Source: Chitinimonas prasina
GTDB taxonomy: Bacteria; Pseudomonadota; Gammaproteobacteria; Burkholderiales; Chitinimonadaceae
Assembly (NCBI RefSeq): GCF_030160395.1
Contig: NZ_BSOG01000002.1
Span: 310,001 to 374,000, forward strand
Reading direction: 5' to 3'
Length of the DNA stretch: 64,000 bases
This document shows, piece by piece, positions 20,012-32,236 of the stretch. Below the pieces are notes generated by a model, which was not told the origin of the DNA, ran no database searches, and was given only the letters and a program-made list of their open reading frames with translations. Every line of letters begins with the position of its first letter. The stretch's first letter is position 1. Position numbers and translations under genes: made by a program.

Positions 20012-20030
20012 ATCCCGCAATGTGCGGGAT
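20012..20030 (+). terminator. Hairpin terminator after the DUF3617 gene
   Basis: Perfect 8-bp stem ATCCCGCA/TGCGGGAT with a 3-base loop, 25 bp after the stop codon. The tail is T-rich (TCCATTCTCT) rather than a strict T-run. Confidence 0.65.
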
Positions 20031-20132
20031 TCCATTCTCTAGAGCTAGGACAGTTGATATCGTGGCAACGAGCTAGCAGAAGAGTGGGTTGGAAAGTGAT
20101 AGTGATGGGCCACATTACGAAAGTGAGGCTCG

Positions 20133-20475
20133 CTATGCTGTTCGTCTAAACTCAGTTAGGCTCGCTGCGACGTCCACCCGGATTTGATTTTCTCCACGAG
20201 AGCTATCACGATTGCCGTTCCACTGTGGATGCCCATTTGGGCCAGGATCAGGATTCAGATAAGATTCATACGGCGTTAGTCACTGGCACGGATCTTTATT
20301 ATAAATGTCGCCGTAGGTGCACCGAGAGCAGAGCCCTATGATGTGCTCCTTGATTTGATCAAGGTACGTCTTTTTCAGCGTTGAGTCGATAGTCGAAATG
20401 GGCGCTGCCCACATAGGCGCTAGCCCTTTCATATCAGCACGTGCAATGACGACTTGCAGGGCAAGTGCGATTATG
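20133..20475 (-). pseudogene. Decayed small exported protein
   Basis: On the minus strand one frame reads a signal-peptide-like stretch (IIALALQVVIARA), then KGLAPMWAAPISTIDSTLKK, a Cys-rich piece (IIGLCSRCTYGDIY) and NKDPCQ, where a TGA at 20280-20282 interrupts it. The frame continues after the stop with LTPYESYLNPDPGPNGHPQW to a TAG at 20133. Reading TGA as Trp would give a smooth protein of about 110 residues. No start codon precedes the signal-like segment; a G-rich run upstream suggests an indel. I see a broken gene, family unknown. A 50-residue peptide from the ATG at 20432 to the TGA is the only intact part. Confidence 0.5.
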
Positions 20476-20569
20476 CTTACTGACCCGCCCCCCCGGTTTA
20501 GGCTTTTTATATATTAGGCTTCACCTTGCGCACTCAAGTGCCTGAGTTGGATACGGCCGCAGTGCTTGC

Positions 20570-20995
20570 CTAGTTAGGCGCCCGACGTATTAACGAGGAA
20601 GCGATGAGACAAATGTACACTGAGATGAAAATTGAGTGAATGATGATATCTGCCCAAGGGTCGCCAATTAACCACATCTGATCAATTTCGTTATACCCTT
20701 TGATCGCGACGAAAATGTGGCCAATGGCAAGCACCGCCGCAAACAGAAGTTTGTATGGAGTTGTCGTCGAAGCCGCTACGAAACATAAAAACCCGATCAT
20801 TGCGTAGAAGAGGGAGAGGCTTGCGAGAATGGCGTGAGTCAAGGAGCGATCGTCAATGCCCGACATGTCGATGATTGTGCCGAAGGTTTCAAGTGGCGCA
20901 ATCCAAGAGACCAGGCCGAACCCAGCGAATAGTATGCCATCGACTGCTATCGCGGTTGATAGCAGCGCTGACTTGGATGTGATTTTATTAAGCAT
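20570..20995 (-). CDS. Small four-helix integral membrane protein
   Basis: A 141-residue inner-membrane protein with four hydrophobic segments: about residues 10-33 (LLSTAIAVDGILFAGFGLVS), 52-75 (HAILASLSLFYAMIGFLCFV), 81-98 (LLFAAVLAIGHIFVAIKG) and 112-135 (IIIHSIFISVYICLIASSLI). The size and topology resemble DoxX/DUF4345-like proteins, but I cannot assign a family. The base composition is less GC-rich than that of the glycosylation locus, consistent with an acquired block. No operon partner is close. Confidence 0.7.
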   Translation of the reverse strand: MLNKITSKSALLSTAIAVDGILFAGFGLVSWIAPLETFGTIIDMSGIDDRSLTHAILASLSLFYAMIGFLCFVAASTTTPYKLLFAAVLAIGHIFVAIKGYNEIDQMWLIGDPWADIIIHSIFISVYICLIASSLIRRAPN

Positions 20996-21033
20996 ATACG
21001 ATGGAGACTCTCAACAGTTCAGAGGCGGGAGAT

Positions 21034-21228
21034 CTATGTCCCAAGTTTAGTCGATGTTGCAAGAATTACGGCTTTGGATCCTGAGCATTTAACACTAACG
21101 CCTTGGAAAGTTTCATGTTCTTTGTGCGCTGCATCATCGAGGCATTGACCGCGTCTTGGCCCTTCCGGTGTGCGCTTGTCATCAAGCTTACAGACCACTG
21201 CCTCACGTTCTTCATCGTGAAGGGGCAT
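21034..21228 (-). CDS. Possible small hypothetical protein
   Basis: A 64-residue frame (MPLHDEEREAVVCKLDDKRT at the start) with two further cysteines (GQCLDD and VKCSGSK) and a hydrophobic end. There is no strong ribosome-binding site or recognisable family. It may be the tail of a decayed exported protein like its neighbours, or chance. Confidence 0.3.
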   Translation of the reverse strand: MPLHDEEREAVVCKLDDKRTPEGPRRGQCLDDAAHKEHETFQGVSVKCSGSKAVILATSTKLGT

Positions 21229-21320
21229 GTGCTCGTTAAGTACAGGTAAGGTGACTGCAGTACACTACCTGCACCATTAGTTGTTTAGACACTTTTAGAC
21301 ACTAAGTTGACAATGCCCGG

Positions 21321-22238
21321 TCAAAACTCTTCGCTTTGAAACCAAGGTGCGCTCTTCACCCGTGTATGGTCGATATAGAAGGTCTTGATCGGTACAAGCT
21401 CGGTTCGACCCTTGAGGTCAAACTCAGGCGCTCGAGGCTTACCGCCGGACTGTTCGAGCATTGGGCGGACACAGTTCTCACGAGCTTTTTCTGCGCGAGC
21501 GGCCGAGATAGGACGGCGTTTGGCAAAGGACCGTGGACCGAAGTGCAACACTTCGCCCACCATCCGCACGGGTTGGCTTAGGTCGATTAGCTGCTGTTCA
21601 GCATTGAAACCCACTAGTACTTGGGCCGAACCGCGAAGTTCGTACTGTACAACTTTGAAGCGCGTGGGGCCTTTCCGGATTGACGCGTAAGGATCATTTT
21701 CGGCACTGCCAATATAGAAATAACGCGCCTCTGAGGCGGGAACCGGTGGAAGTGTGTAGCGCTCGGCCCAACTATTGTGTGTGTCGGCGAATAGCCTTCG
21801 GTACTCGGAAGGCTCAGCATTGGACGAAGAGTAAGCAAACACTGGCTTCTCAGCGTAAGACATCGAATAGCCGTCGATTTCAAACGTGCTTGTGGCAGAA
21901 GCACCGGTGAGATTAGCAAGCACTGGAAACTGGGGCTGCGGCGCCTTCAATTCTTTTAGTCGAATCCCCTTGCCGTCGGGTATTAGATTCCAGTGCCCAG
22001 CCAAAAGCAGATCAGCAGAACCGCCTATAAAGGCAAAGCAGAAAGTACGATCTTCCAGTATTGCCATTTGAGCTATTGTCTCGCTACTAGACTGCACATA
22101 TTCGCCAACAAAGACGCGCTCAGCATGGGTAAGCGGTGTGGCTACCTCGGCGTGAGTTGATAAGCTGACGGAAATTGCGAAGAGAAAATTCAATGTGGAA
22201 GCGAGCTCGGTGCTGCGCTTTATAATATTTTGTCGCAT
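21321..22238 (-). CDS. Exported protein of unknown function
   Basis: A 305-residue protein whose N-terminus from the ATG at 22238 (MRQNIIKRSTELASTLNFLF then AISVSLSTHAEV) is a Sec signal peptide. The upstream 92 residues of open frame read as non-coding and were excluded. The mature part has no recognised domain; notable stretches are VFVGEYVQSSSETIAQMAIL, FCFAFIGGSADLLLAGHWNL and a C-terminal basic region. The repeated GHWNL/FEIDG pattern suggests a beta-rich fold. It lies in the AT-richer block and has no obvious operon partner. Confidence 0.65.
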   Translation of the reverse strand: MRQNIIKRSTELASTLNFLFAISVSLSTHAEVATPLTHAERVFVGEYVQSSSETIAQMAILEDRTFCFAFIGGSADLLLAGHWNLIPDGKGIRLKELKAPQPQFPVLANLTGASATSTFEIDGYSMSYAEKPVFAYSSSNAEPSEYRRLFADTHNSWAERYTLPPVPASEARYFYIGSAENDPYASIRKGPTRFKVVQYELRGSAQVLVGFNAEQQLIDLSQPVRMVGEVLHFGPRSFAKRRPISAARAEKARENCVRPMLEQSGGKPRAPEFDLKGRTELVPIKTFYIDHTRVKSAPWFQSEEF

Positions 22239-22765
22239 AAGGCAGTTGGTATATTCCGTTTTTCTGAGGGTTAGAGTAAAGGTGCAAGCGGATACATAAT
22301 GGATAATGCTCAATGCGTATTGATCACCTCGCCCTCGACGGTAGAGACAACAATCGCGCCCACTTGCTCCCAAAGCACTTGCTGAAAGTGTTATATAGTC
22401 CCCCGCAAGCGAACTGTATACATATCCGCATTGGGGCCGTCGGATCAAGTATCGACATGGCGACACCAATATTATTCCATCTGGGCCATACTCATTTTCC
22501 ACTACGGGCCGCACGAGCCAGAATGGTTTTGCGGCCCCAAGCTGCGAATAAGCTCTTGACTATGACTGGCAAAAATTTTGCACAGATCGTAGAGAAGGTT
22601 CGGTTAGACCGCTCAAGCCCACGGCTATGGCAGAAGGCGAAATCAGTCAAAGCAAGAGCATATAAAGGTGCAGCGTTGAATTTGGCCACTCTTAACTTAC
22701 GGGTAGGGGGCGGGTGCCCTAGCCTCCCGCAATCTCGAGACCGAGTTAGCCTGAACCTGGTCTTT
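22239..22765. other. Intergenic stretch without a convincing gene
   Basis: About 527 bp between two minus-strand genes. Open frames exist on both strands, but they overlap each other, lack ribosome-binding sites and show no domain. The segment may contain remnants of a lost gene and the promoter of the exported protein. Confidence 0.45.
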
Positions 22766-23731
22766 TTACATATCGCTGCAATTCAATTGGCTTCCTGTGC
22801 TCGATTTGAGCCAGTCAATAATTGCATTAGTTGTTTCCTCCGGCATCTCTTCCTGAATCCAGTGGCCGGCGTCTAGGCATATAACTTCTACATTCGGGAC
22901 GAAGTCACTAAGGTTCTGTGACTTTGGTATCACATCGCGCTTGCCATAGATCATCAGTGCAGGATGGGGAACGATTGGATCAACATTCGCCAGGAGATGC
23001 CAGTTGCGATCCAAGTTTCGGTACCAGTTAATGCCGCCCGTGAAGCCAGAGACCTCAAATGCCTCGTCGAGTACGGACAATTCAGCATCGGTCATGATCG
23101 GATCTCCGGTAGCCGCCTTTGCGTTCGCCAAGTTGATCATGAGCATACCTGGCTCCGGAGGCTGCAGGGGCTCGTTCTTGCGGTAGAGATTCTGCAAGAA
23201 CTGACGTCTGTTTTGATCCAGGATTGCGTCGGCTACGTTGGGGTGCGTGTTGAAGTGCACCATGTAGTTGTCAGGCCCTAAAATGCTTTTTATCAACTCA
23301 ACCCATGGGACATCACCCCGTACTTGATAGGGGAGTGCCAGTGCAACGACCTTTCGAACACGCTTCGGATGCAACAGCGCCATTCCCCAAGCTACATTGG
23401 CACCCCAGTCATGACCAACGAATATCGCATCATCGTATCCATAGTGGTCAAGGAGTGCTGCCAAGTCTCCTGTGAGGTGGTCGAGGTCATAAGCGATAAC
23501 ATCGGTTGGTCGCGAAGAGTTCCCATAACCGCGCTGGTTTGGAACGATGACGTGGTAGCCAGACGCTGCAAGCGCTGGTATTTGATAGCGCCAGGAAAAG
23601 GCGTGCCCAGGCCAACCATGACACAGCACGATTGGATTTCCTATGTTGTCATGCCCGGCTTCAAATACTTCTAGTTCCACATCATTGACCGAGATTTTCG
23701 TGGGTATGGGAAAGGCATTGGGGTCAAACAT
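22766..23731 (-). CDS. Alpha/beta hydrolase, epoxide hydrolase-like
   Basis: A 321-residue alpha/beta-hydrolase with epoxide hydrolase features: the oxyanion-hole motif HGWPGHAFSW, nucleophile Asp in GHDWGANVAW, a cap-domain tyrosine candidate in INWYRNLDRNW, the acid Asp in IYGKRDVIPK and the catalytic His in DAGHWIQEEMPE. Such enzymes open epoxides to diols through a covalent aspartyl intermediate; haloalkane dehalogenases share the fold but usually differ in the cap. It is transcribed divergently from the WYL regulator, which probably controls it. Cytoplasmic, no signal peptide. Confidence 0.9.
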   Translation of the reverse strand: MFDPNAFPIPTKISVNDVELEVFEAGHDNIGNPIVLCHGWPGHAFSWRYQIPALAASGYHVIVPNQRGYGNSSRPTDVIAYDLDHLTGDLAALLDHYGYDDAIFVGHDWGANVAWGMALLHPKRVRKVVALALPYQVRGDVPWVELIKSILGPDNYMVHFNTHPNVADAILDQNRRQFLQNLYRKNEPLQPPEPGMLMINLANAKAATGDPIMTDAELSVLDEAFEVSGFTGGINWYRNLDRNWHLLANVDPIVPHPALMIYGKRDVIPKSQNLSDFVPNVEVICLDAGHWIQEEMPEETTNAIIDWLKSSTGSQLNCSDM

Positions 23732-23848
23732 CTATCTTCCTTTTGTGTGCAAGGGGGTGACGGCCAGCTGCGCTACACTTCACGCACTCTGAGCCAGAGG
23801 GATTCCGCCGAGCTACCAGCTGGTACCGACACTTGCAGTCTATGATTT

Positions 23849-23873
23849 AAAGGTGTCAAGATATGACACCTTT
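23849..23873. promoter_or_regulatory. Perfect inverted-repeat operator at the WYL regulator start
   Basis: Arms AAAGGTGTCA and TGACACCTTT are perfectly complementary with a 5-base spacer. The second arm overlaps the annotated ATG of the regulator gene, and the site lies in the divergent promoter region shared with the hydrolase gene. It is the natural candidate for autoregulation by the WYL protein. Confidence 0.75.
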
Positions 23874-24717
23874 CATCGTGGGAGACCTGAAATTGAATGC
23901 TCGCCTACGACAAGACGCGATCGTGCGTAGTCTTCGCCGTACAGGATCTTCAACTATTGCCAACCTCGCGGCACAGGTTGGCGCTTCTCGCAGCACATTG
24001 CTGAGAGACATCCGCGCTTTGCGTGATCAAGGTTTTATCATTGATTCTGAACCAGGCCGCGGTGGCGGATTGCGGCTTGACCTGCGGTCTGTTCAGATCA
24101 CGCCACGTCTGTCAGTCATTGAGGTATTTGCGCTTCTGATCAGCGCAGCGTCTATGCGTGCAGCTGGGAATTTGCCATTTTCAAACTTTGCAGACAGTGG
24201 ACTTGAAAAGATTGAAAAAGGACTACCCCCAGAAAAAATCCGGGATTTACGCCGATTTTTAGATTGCCTCTATATTGGCGAACTCGCACCACAAGTGAAC
24301 CGGACCAATGTCGGGCTGATGGACAGCTCTTTGCTTCCGGAGTTCGAGGTTGCATTTCTTCAACGTCAGCATCTTCGGTTCAATTATTGCGATGCGTCTG
24401 GTCGAAGTAGTACACGTATTGTCGAGCCACAAGCAATGCTGATCTTGCCTCCCCTTTGGTATCTGGTGGCTTGGGATCCTGCACGTCACGATTTTCGACA
24501 TTTCCGCATGGATCGGATCAGTGAACCGCACAGTATTGAAGGCACAACTTTTCGGAAGCGGACGGTCGCCTGGCCACCTGCCTTTGCCAGTTGCGGCCAT
24601 GACGAGATTCTCTCAAAACACACAGACTCAACCTTGTGGCCTTCGCTCTCATCCCTCCAGCTGCAGCGCTCTGAAGTTCGACCTTTATGCCGACGCGACG
24701 AGCAAACGCAAGAATGA
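23863..24717 (+). CDS. HTH-WYL transcriptional regulator
   Basis: A 284-residue DNA-binding regulator of the DeoR-like/WYL group. The N-terminal winged helix reads RQDAIVRSLRRTGSSTIANL and ASRSTLLRDIRALRDQGFII; the WYL-type domain includes FNYCDASGRSSTRIVEPQAM and PLWYLVAWDPARHDFRHFRM, with the FRMDRI motif. Such proteins sense a ligand through the WYL domain. Divergent from the epoxide-hydrolase-like gene. The ATG at 23863 lies inside a perfect operator, so the true start may be the TTG at 23893, which follows GGGAG with good spacing. Confidence 0.87.
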   Translation: MTPFIVGDLKLNARLRQDAIVRSLRRTGSSTIANLAAQVGASRSTLLRDIRALRDQGFIIDSEPGRGGGLRLDLRSVQITPRLSVIEVFALLISAASMRAAGNLPFSNFADSGLEKIEKGLPPEKIRDLRRFLDCLYIGELAPQVNRTNVGLMDSSLLPEFEVAFLQRQHLRFNYCDASGRSSTRIVEPQAMLILPPLWYLVAWDPARHDFRHFRMDRISEPHSIEGTTFRKRTVAWPPAFASCGHDEILSKHTDSTLWPSLSSLQLQRSEVRPLCRRDEQTQE

Positions 24718-24796
24718 CGAAGTGGACGCCCCGACGGTTATCCTGATTTGAGTAGACTCACAATTTGCATTCCAATCCTATAGAGGGAGATTGGAC

Positions 24797-24889
24797 ATGA
24801 AAAAGCGAACAGATCATCGGCTTGCTAGGCGTGCGCGTGACCTTGCCCCGCATGGTCGCAAGCGCATTAGACTGCCTGGGGTAATGTAA
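24797..24889 (+). CDS. Small basic peptide ORF
   Basis: A 30-residue frame (MKKRTDHRLARRARDLAPHG at the start), rich in Arg and Lys, preceded by a good AGGGAGA ribosome-binding site nine bases before the ATG. No family is recognised. It ends only nine bases before the convergent def stop. It might be a genuine leader or small DNA-binding peptide, or chance. Confidence 0.35.
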   Translation: MKKRTDHRLARRARDLAPHGRKRIRLPGVM

Positions 24890-24897
24890 TCTTCTAC

Positions 24898-25434
24898 TCA
24901 GTCCAGCTCGGCCAAGCCCGGCATCAGCACATCAGTAAAACCAAAGTCACGCAGATCCTTGATGCGCATGGGGTAAAGCATGCCGAACAGATGATCGCAC
25001 TCATGCTGGACCACGCGCGCATGAAAGCCCTCCACTGTACGGTCTATCACCTGCCCATGCTCGTCAAAACCCTGGTAACGCAAATGCTGGTAGCGCGGCA
25101 CCAGGCCACGCATGCCAGGCACGCTAAGGCAGCCTTCCCAGTCATCCACCATCTCCTCGCTCAGGGGCGTGAGGATGGGGTTGCAAAGAATGGTGAACGG
25201 TACGATTTCAGCATCCGGGTAGCGCGGGCTCTTGAAGCCGCCAAACAGGGTCAACTGCTTGGAAACACCGATCTGCGGTGCAGCGATGCCCGCCCCATCC
25301 ATGGCTTGCATGGTGTCCTGCAAGTCTTGTATCAGGGCAGCCAACTCCGGCGTGCCAAACTCTTCAGGCGTTACCAACTCCGCTGTTTGCAACAACAGCG
25401 GACTGCCCATCTTGACTATCGGCCTAATCGCCAT
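24898..25434 (-). CDS. def: Peptide deformylase
   Basis: Removes the formyl group from the N-terminal Met of nascent proteins. The 178-residue protein carries all three family motifs: [10 protein letters not shown] (motif 1), EGCLSVPG (motif 2, Cys metal ligand) and QHECDHLFG (motif 3, HExxH-type His ligands and Glu). The start overlaps the phosphorylase stop by 11 bp, so the pair is co-transcribed. In many genomes def sits with fmt; here it does not, so this may be a second deformylase copy. Confidence 0.95.
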   Translation of the reverse strand: MAIRPIVKMGSPLLLQTAELVTPEEFGTPELAALIQDLQDTMQAMDGAGIAAPQIGVSKQLTLFGGFKSPRYPDAEIVPFTILCNPILTPLSEEMVDDWEGCLSVPGMRGLVPRYQHLRYQGFDEHGQVIDRTVEGFHARVVQHECDHLFGMLYPMRIKDLRDFGFTDVLMPGLAELD

Positions 25435-26170
25435 CGACTTTCACCAAGGCTTCCAGTATGCGGTGCACATGCTCAATGGCCTCGCCAAAAACCCCTTCGG
25501 CCGCAGCTAGATCGACATGGTGCTGGCTATTGCCACGGCCGGCAGCCCAATTGGAGACCACGGCGATGGTGGCATAGCGCAAGCCCGCCTCGCGGGCCAG
25601 GGCGGCCTCGGGCATGCCTGTCATGCCTACCATGTGTCCACCATCGTTGAAGATGCGGTTGATCTCGGCGGCGGTTTCCAGCCGGGGGCCTTGCGTCGCG
25701 GCATAGACACCACCATCCACCACCTTCTGCCCGGCAGCATGGGCAGCCTTGAGTATGCGTGCACGCAGCTTCGGGTTGTATGGCTCGGTAAAGTCCACAT
25801 GGGTTACCGGCTTGTCGCCACCTTCAAAATAGGTGTGCTTGCGGCCACTGGTGTAATCAATGATCTGATCAGGCACCGCCACCGTACCCGGTGGTAGGTC
25901 GTCGCGTATGCCACCCACTGTGCAGACCGACACCACACGCTTGACCTTCTGTTCGGCCAGCGCCCAGATATTGGCGCGGTAGTTGATTTCATGCGGTGGG
26001 ATGGTATGGCCGTAACCATGCCGGGCAATGAACACCACCTGATGCTCATTGATGTCGCCAAACGTCAGTGCGCCAGAAGGCTCGCCATAGGGTGTGCGAA
26101 TAACCTGCCGATGTGTGATCTTGAGATTCTTGAGCCGGGTAAGACCGGTTCCGCCGATGATGGCGAGCAT
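25424..26170 (-). CDS. S-methyl-5'-thioadenosine/thioinosine phosphorylase
   Basis: A 248-residue phosphorylase of the PNP/MTAP family. It starts [13 protein letters not shown] with the phosphate-binding GGTG, then [25 protein letters not shown] and the purine-site segment [18 protein letters not shown] followed by VVSNWAAG. It phosphorolyses methylthio-nucleosides in methionine salvage. The base-site residues resemble the methylthioinosine-type enzymes of Pseudomonas as much as MTAP, so the base preference is left open. It is the first gene of a pair with def, with a promoter visible upstream. Confidence 0.85.
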   Translation of the reverse strand: MLAIIGGTGLTRLKNLKITHRQVIRTPYGEPSGALTFGDINEHQVVFIARHGYGHTIPPHEINYRANIWALAEQKVKRVVSVCTVGGIRDDLPPGTVAVPDQIIDYTSGRKHTYFEGGDKPVTHVDFTEPYNPKLRARILKAAHAAGQKVVDGGVYAATQGPRLETAAEINRIFNDGGHMVGMTGMPEAALAREAGLRYATIAVVSNWAAGRGNSQHHVDLAAAEGVFGEAIEHVHRILEALVKVDGD

Positions 26171-26202
26171 GCGCCCGTCCCTTTCTTGTTCGTTCGAGCC
26201 TT

Positions 26203-26230
26203 ATTGTAAGCGGGTTTGCAGTGCGGGCAA
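26203..26230 (-). promoter_or_regulatory. Sigma-70 type promoter for the phosphorylase-def unit
   Basis: On the minus strand TTGCCC (26225-26230) and TACAAT (26203-26208) are separated by 16 bp and lie about 33 bp before the phosphorylase ATG. A GGGACGG ribosome-binding site follows. Confidence 0.6.
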
Positions 26231-26308
26231 TACCACGGCTTGGGGGCGCTCAGGAATACCCACTGTGCCAAACCTGCGGCAATGATGCAAACAGACTGGC
26301 TTGCCGCT

Positions 26309-26755
26309 TCAATCCAGCGCCAAGGTGTAGGTGCGGAACACCTGATCATATTGCCAGCCGTGCGCCTCGTACACACGCTGCGCTACCGTATTGTCGTGCG
26401 CGGTAGAAAGCTGCAGATAGGCAGCACCGCTGGCGCGCCCAAGCCGGCGAGCTTCCTCCAGCATGGCGGTAGCCACGCCATGGCCACGCGCCTCGGCAGC
26501 GGTATAAAGGTCGTACAGCACCCAGATAGGCGCCAGCGCCACCGAACAGAAGGTCGGGTAGAGCTGCATGAAGCCCACCGCCTTTCCATCCAGTTCTGCC
26601 AGAAAAACAACGGACTGTTCGCTTTGCAGGCGCATGGTCAGCCAGGTACGGGCTGCACTTTGGTCGGATGGCTGCTGGTAGAACTGCCGGTAGGCATCAA
26701 ACAGACGTGTAGCTTCTGCCAGATCGTCCCCTGCCTTGAGCTGGCGCAATTTCAT
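26309..26755 (-). CDS. GNAT-family N-acetyltransferase
   Basis: A 148-residue GNAT enzyme. It begins [20 protein letters not shown] and has the acetyl-CoA-binding region [20 protein letters not shown] (motif A, RGHGVA) followed by the C-terminal [13 protein letters not shown]. The ATG at 26755 overlaps the galU stop as ATGA, which fixes the start and shows translational coupling to galU. Substrate unknown; cytoplasmic. Confidence 0.85.
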   Translation of the reverse strand: MKLRQLKAGDDLAEATRLFDAYRQFYQQPSDQSAARTWLTMRLQSEQSVVFLAELDGKAVGFMQLYPTFCSVALAPIWVLYDLYTAAEARGHGVATAMLEEARRLGRASGAAYLQLSTAHDNTVAQRVYEAHGWQYDQVFRTYTLALD

Positions 26756-27636
26756 AGCTTCTCGCCTGTGGTACAAAATTGGTGCAGATAGGCTGTGAAC
26801 TCCTTGCCCACCTCTGGGTGGCGTGAAGCATAGGCCAGCGTGGCCTGTAGATAGCCAAGCTTGGTGCCGCAATCGTAGCGCACCCCTTCAAAAGGCAGGG
26901 CCAACACCCGCTCCTCTTCCAGCAGGGCAGCAATGGCATCGGTCAGCTGTATTTCACCGCCCTTGCCTGGGCTTGCCTTGATCAAATGCCGGAAAATGCG
27001 CGGGCTCAGTATGTAACGCCCCACCACGGCCAGGGTGGAAGGTGCTTCAACCGGCTTGGGCTTCTCAACGATGCCTGAAATCTTGAGGTGTCCACCGCCA
27101 TTCTGTGCAGCCACAACAATGCCGTACGAGCCCGTCTCCTCGCGCGCCACCTCCTGCACGCCAATGATCGAGCTGTGGGTATCGTCATACAGCTCCACCA
27201 TCTGCTGCATCACTGGTTTGGTGGCATCAATCAGGTCATCGGCCAGGATCACCGCAAAGGGCTCGTCACCGACCAGCGGACGGGCACAGAGTACGGCATG
27301 GCCCAAGCCCAAGGCCTCTGGCTGACGCACATAGGCGCAGCAGACATTGCGCGGAATGATATTGCGCACCATCTCCAGCAACTCATGCTTTTGCTTGGCC
27401 TCCAGCTCGGTCTCAAGTTCATAGGCCTTGTCGAAGTGGTCTTCAATGGCGCGCTTGTTACGGCCCGTCACAAATATCATCTCGGTGATGCCGGCGGCGA
27501 TGGCCTCCTCTACTGCGTACTGGATCAATGGCTTGTCCACTACGTTCAGCATTTCTTTGGGGCTGGCCTTGGTGGCAGGCAAAAAACGCGTGCCCAGTCC
27601 AGCAACAGGGAAGACCGCCTTGGTTACTTTTTGCAT
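26752..27636 (-). CDS. galU: UTP-glucose-1-phosphate uridylyltransferase
   Basis: Makes UDP-glucose from UTP and glucose-1-phosphate for polysaccharide and trehalose metabolism. The 294-residue protein begins [20 protein letters not shown], followed by [10 protein letters not shown], the nucleotide-binding signature of GalU, and has LADDLIDA and [10 protein letters not shown]. The ATG at 27636 is used because the extended frame into ligA lacks homology. It lies 22 bp downstream of ligA on the same strand and overlaps the GNAT gene. Confidence 0.95.
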   Translation of the reverse strand: MQKVTKAVFPVAGLGTRFLPATKASPKEMLNVVDKPLIQYAVEEAIAAGITEMIFVTGRNKRAIEDHFDKAYELETELEAKQKHELLEMVRNIIPRNVCCAYVRQPEALGLGHAVLCARPLVGDEPFAVILADDLIDATKPVMQQMVELYDDTHSSIIGVQEVAREETGSYGIVVAAQNGGGHLKISGIVEKPKPVEAPSTLAVVGRYILSPRIFRHLIKASPGKGGEIQLTDAIAALLEEERVLALPFEGVRYDCGTKLGYLQATLAYASRHPEVGKEFTAYLHQFCTTGEKL

Positions 27637-27658
27637 TCGGAGATATCCGCCTGAATCT

Positions 27659-30842
<3,184 letters not shown>

Positions 30843-30988
30843 GCCTTATATTCTCCGCGCCATGCATGCGGCGTACGATAGCGGCGGAGCTTAGCGGATG
30901 TAGTGGCCTGCGCCAAGAACGGCACAGGTATTAACAGGGCAATGTACCCACGGCACCATCACAGTTGGCACAATTGCCAACAACAGGC

Positions 30989-32116
30989 TCAACGCTGCCT
31001 GCCATAGTGCGCCAATTTCTCACGCAAGGTGCGCAATGTCATATCGGCAGCCAGCTCCCGGGCAGAGACCTGTGTCACCTCCGTCATGCCGCGACCCAGC
31101 GTCACCAAGCAGCGCTTTTCTTCATCCTTGCTTAGCGCCAGTCGCAAGAAATCCTGTTCCAGTTCATCCTTGAGGGCTTGCAAGGCGGCGGCAACCGCCC
31201 CCTGCCGCTCACGCCACTCGCCTTGCAGTTGCAACAAGGCTTTCTCGGCCTGCGCTGCAAAGCTGGTCAAGACCATATTGCGCTCCTGCAGGGAGGCGGC
31301 CACCTCCAGCGCTCGTGCGCGGGCATCCAGCCCCTCTCCCAGAACGCTGCATAGATCACGCACCCGTTGCAGCTTCACTGCATCGCCCTGTGGCAGATTG
31401 CGCACCAGTATGCTGGCGTGGTCAAAGTTCAGCGCCAGATGGTCGCGAAACTGAAACACCGGCCCCGAAAGACGCGAGTTATGGATGATCGAGGTCTCCA
31501 GCGGCGTGGCGTGGCCGCGGGGATTGAGTGTGTACTTGTCCTTGCCGACGCGCACCTGCACATTGGCATCAATGCGCCAATCGCTCAGCGCATCCACGCC
31601 AACCCGGGCCAGACTCTGCATGTCGTCTGACACGCCCATCTGCCGCAAGGCTTCAAGCGCAATACCGATCTCGCTGAGGTCATGCTTGACGGCATCAGCT
31701 GCAGCACGGGCCGCCTGCTCCTCCTTGGCCAGCAGGCGATTTCGGCTGATCCATTCGAGCATGATGCCCACCTTGGCAAGCAGTTCGTCAGCACCCATGC
31801 TCTTGAGCAGGAAGTCCTCCCCGCCCGCCTCATACGCCTCCATGCGTTCATCCAGCGTATCGTGGCTCGAATGAAACACCACAGGCGTTGCCGCAGTCTC
31901 GCTGTGTGCCTTGAGCTCTCTGCACAATGCAATTCCGTTGACGTCAGGCAGCTCAATATCCAGGATCACCAGGTCCGGTGCATAGCGCGCCAGCGCCTCC
32001 TTGAAGCCCGCACCCCGATCCAGCGTATCAATAGCGTAATGGGCGCCGAGTATGCCTGCCATCCGGCGCAATTGCAGCGGATCGTCATCCACGATCAAAA
32101 TCTTGGTGGCTTGCAT
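30989..32116 (-). CDS. Response regulator with long coiled-coil output region
   Basis: A 375-residue protein. Residues 1 to about 125 form a CheY-like receiver (KILIVDDDPLQLRRMAGILG; phosphoacceptor Asp in LVILDIELPDVNG; conserved Lys in FLLKSMGADEL). The remaining 250 residues hold no known output domain: an alpha-helical segment, a module around NFDHASILVRNLPQGDAVKL, and a C-terminal region. The ATG at 32116 follows GGAG. The HPt/HD-GYP-like gene lies 120 bp upstream on the same strand, so the two probably form a phosphorelay pair without a dedicated kinase here. Confidence 0.82.
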   Translation of the reverse strand: MQATKILIVDDDPLQLRRMAGILGAHYAIDTLDRGAGFKEALARYAPDLVILDIELPDVNGIALCRELKAHSETAATPVVFHSSHDTLDERMEAYEAGGEDFLLKSMGADELLAKVGIMLEWISRNRLLAKEEQAARAAADAVKHDLSEIGIALEALRQMGVSDDMQSLARVGVDALSDWRIDANVQVRVGKDKYTLNPRGHATPLETSIIHNSRLSGPVFQFRDHLALNFDHASILVRNLPQGDAVKLQRVRDLCSVLGEGLDARARALEVAASLQERNMVLTSFAAQAEKALLQLQGEWRERQGAVAAALQALKDELEQDFLRLALSKDEEKRCLVTLGRGMTEVTQVSARELAADMTLRTLREKLAHYGRQR

Positions 32117-32236
32117 CCCATTCTCCAGCGTTACGCAGTTTAGTCCAGGTGTGCACAGGCAGGTATAGGTGACGCAGCCATGCAAGAGCAAGCCAGACCC
32201 ACGTCGCACAGCCCCTCAGGGTGACCCCGCGCCATC

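Noticed and set aside
22313-22876. 187-residue plus-strand open frame
   Set aside because: Runs antisense into the hydrolase gene, has no ribosome-binding site or domain, and its amino-acid pattern is irregular.
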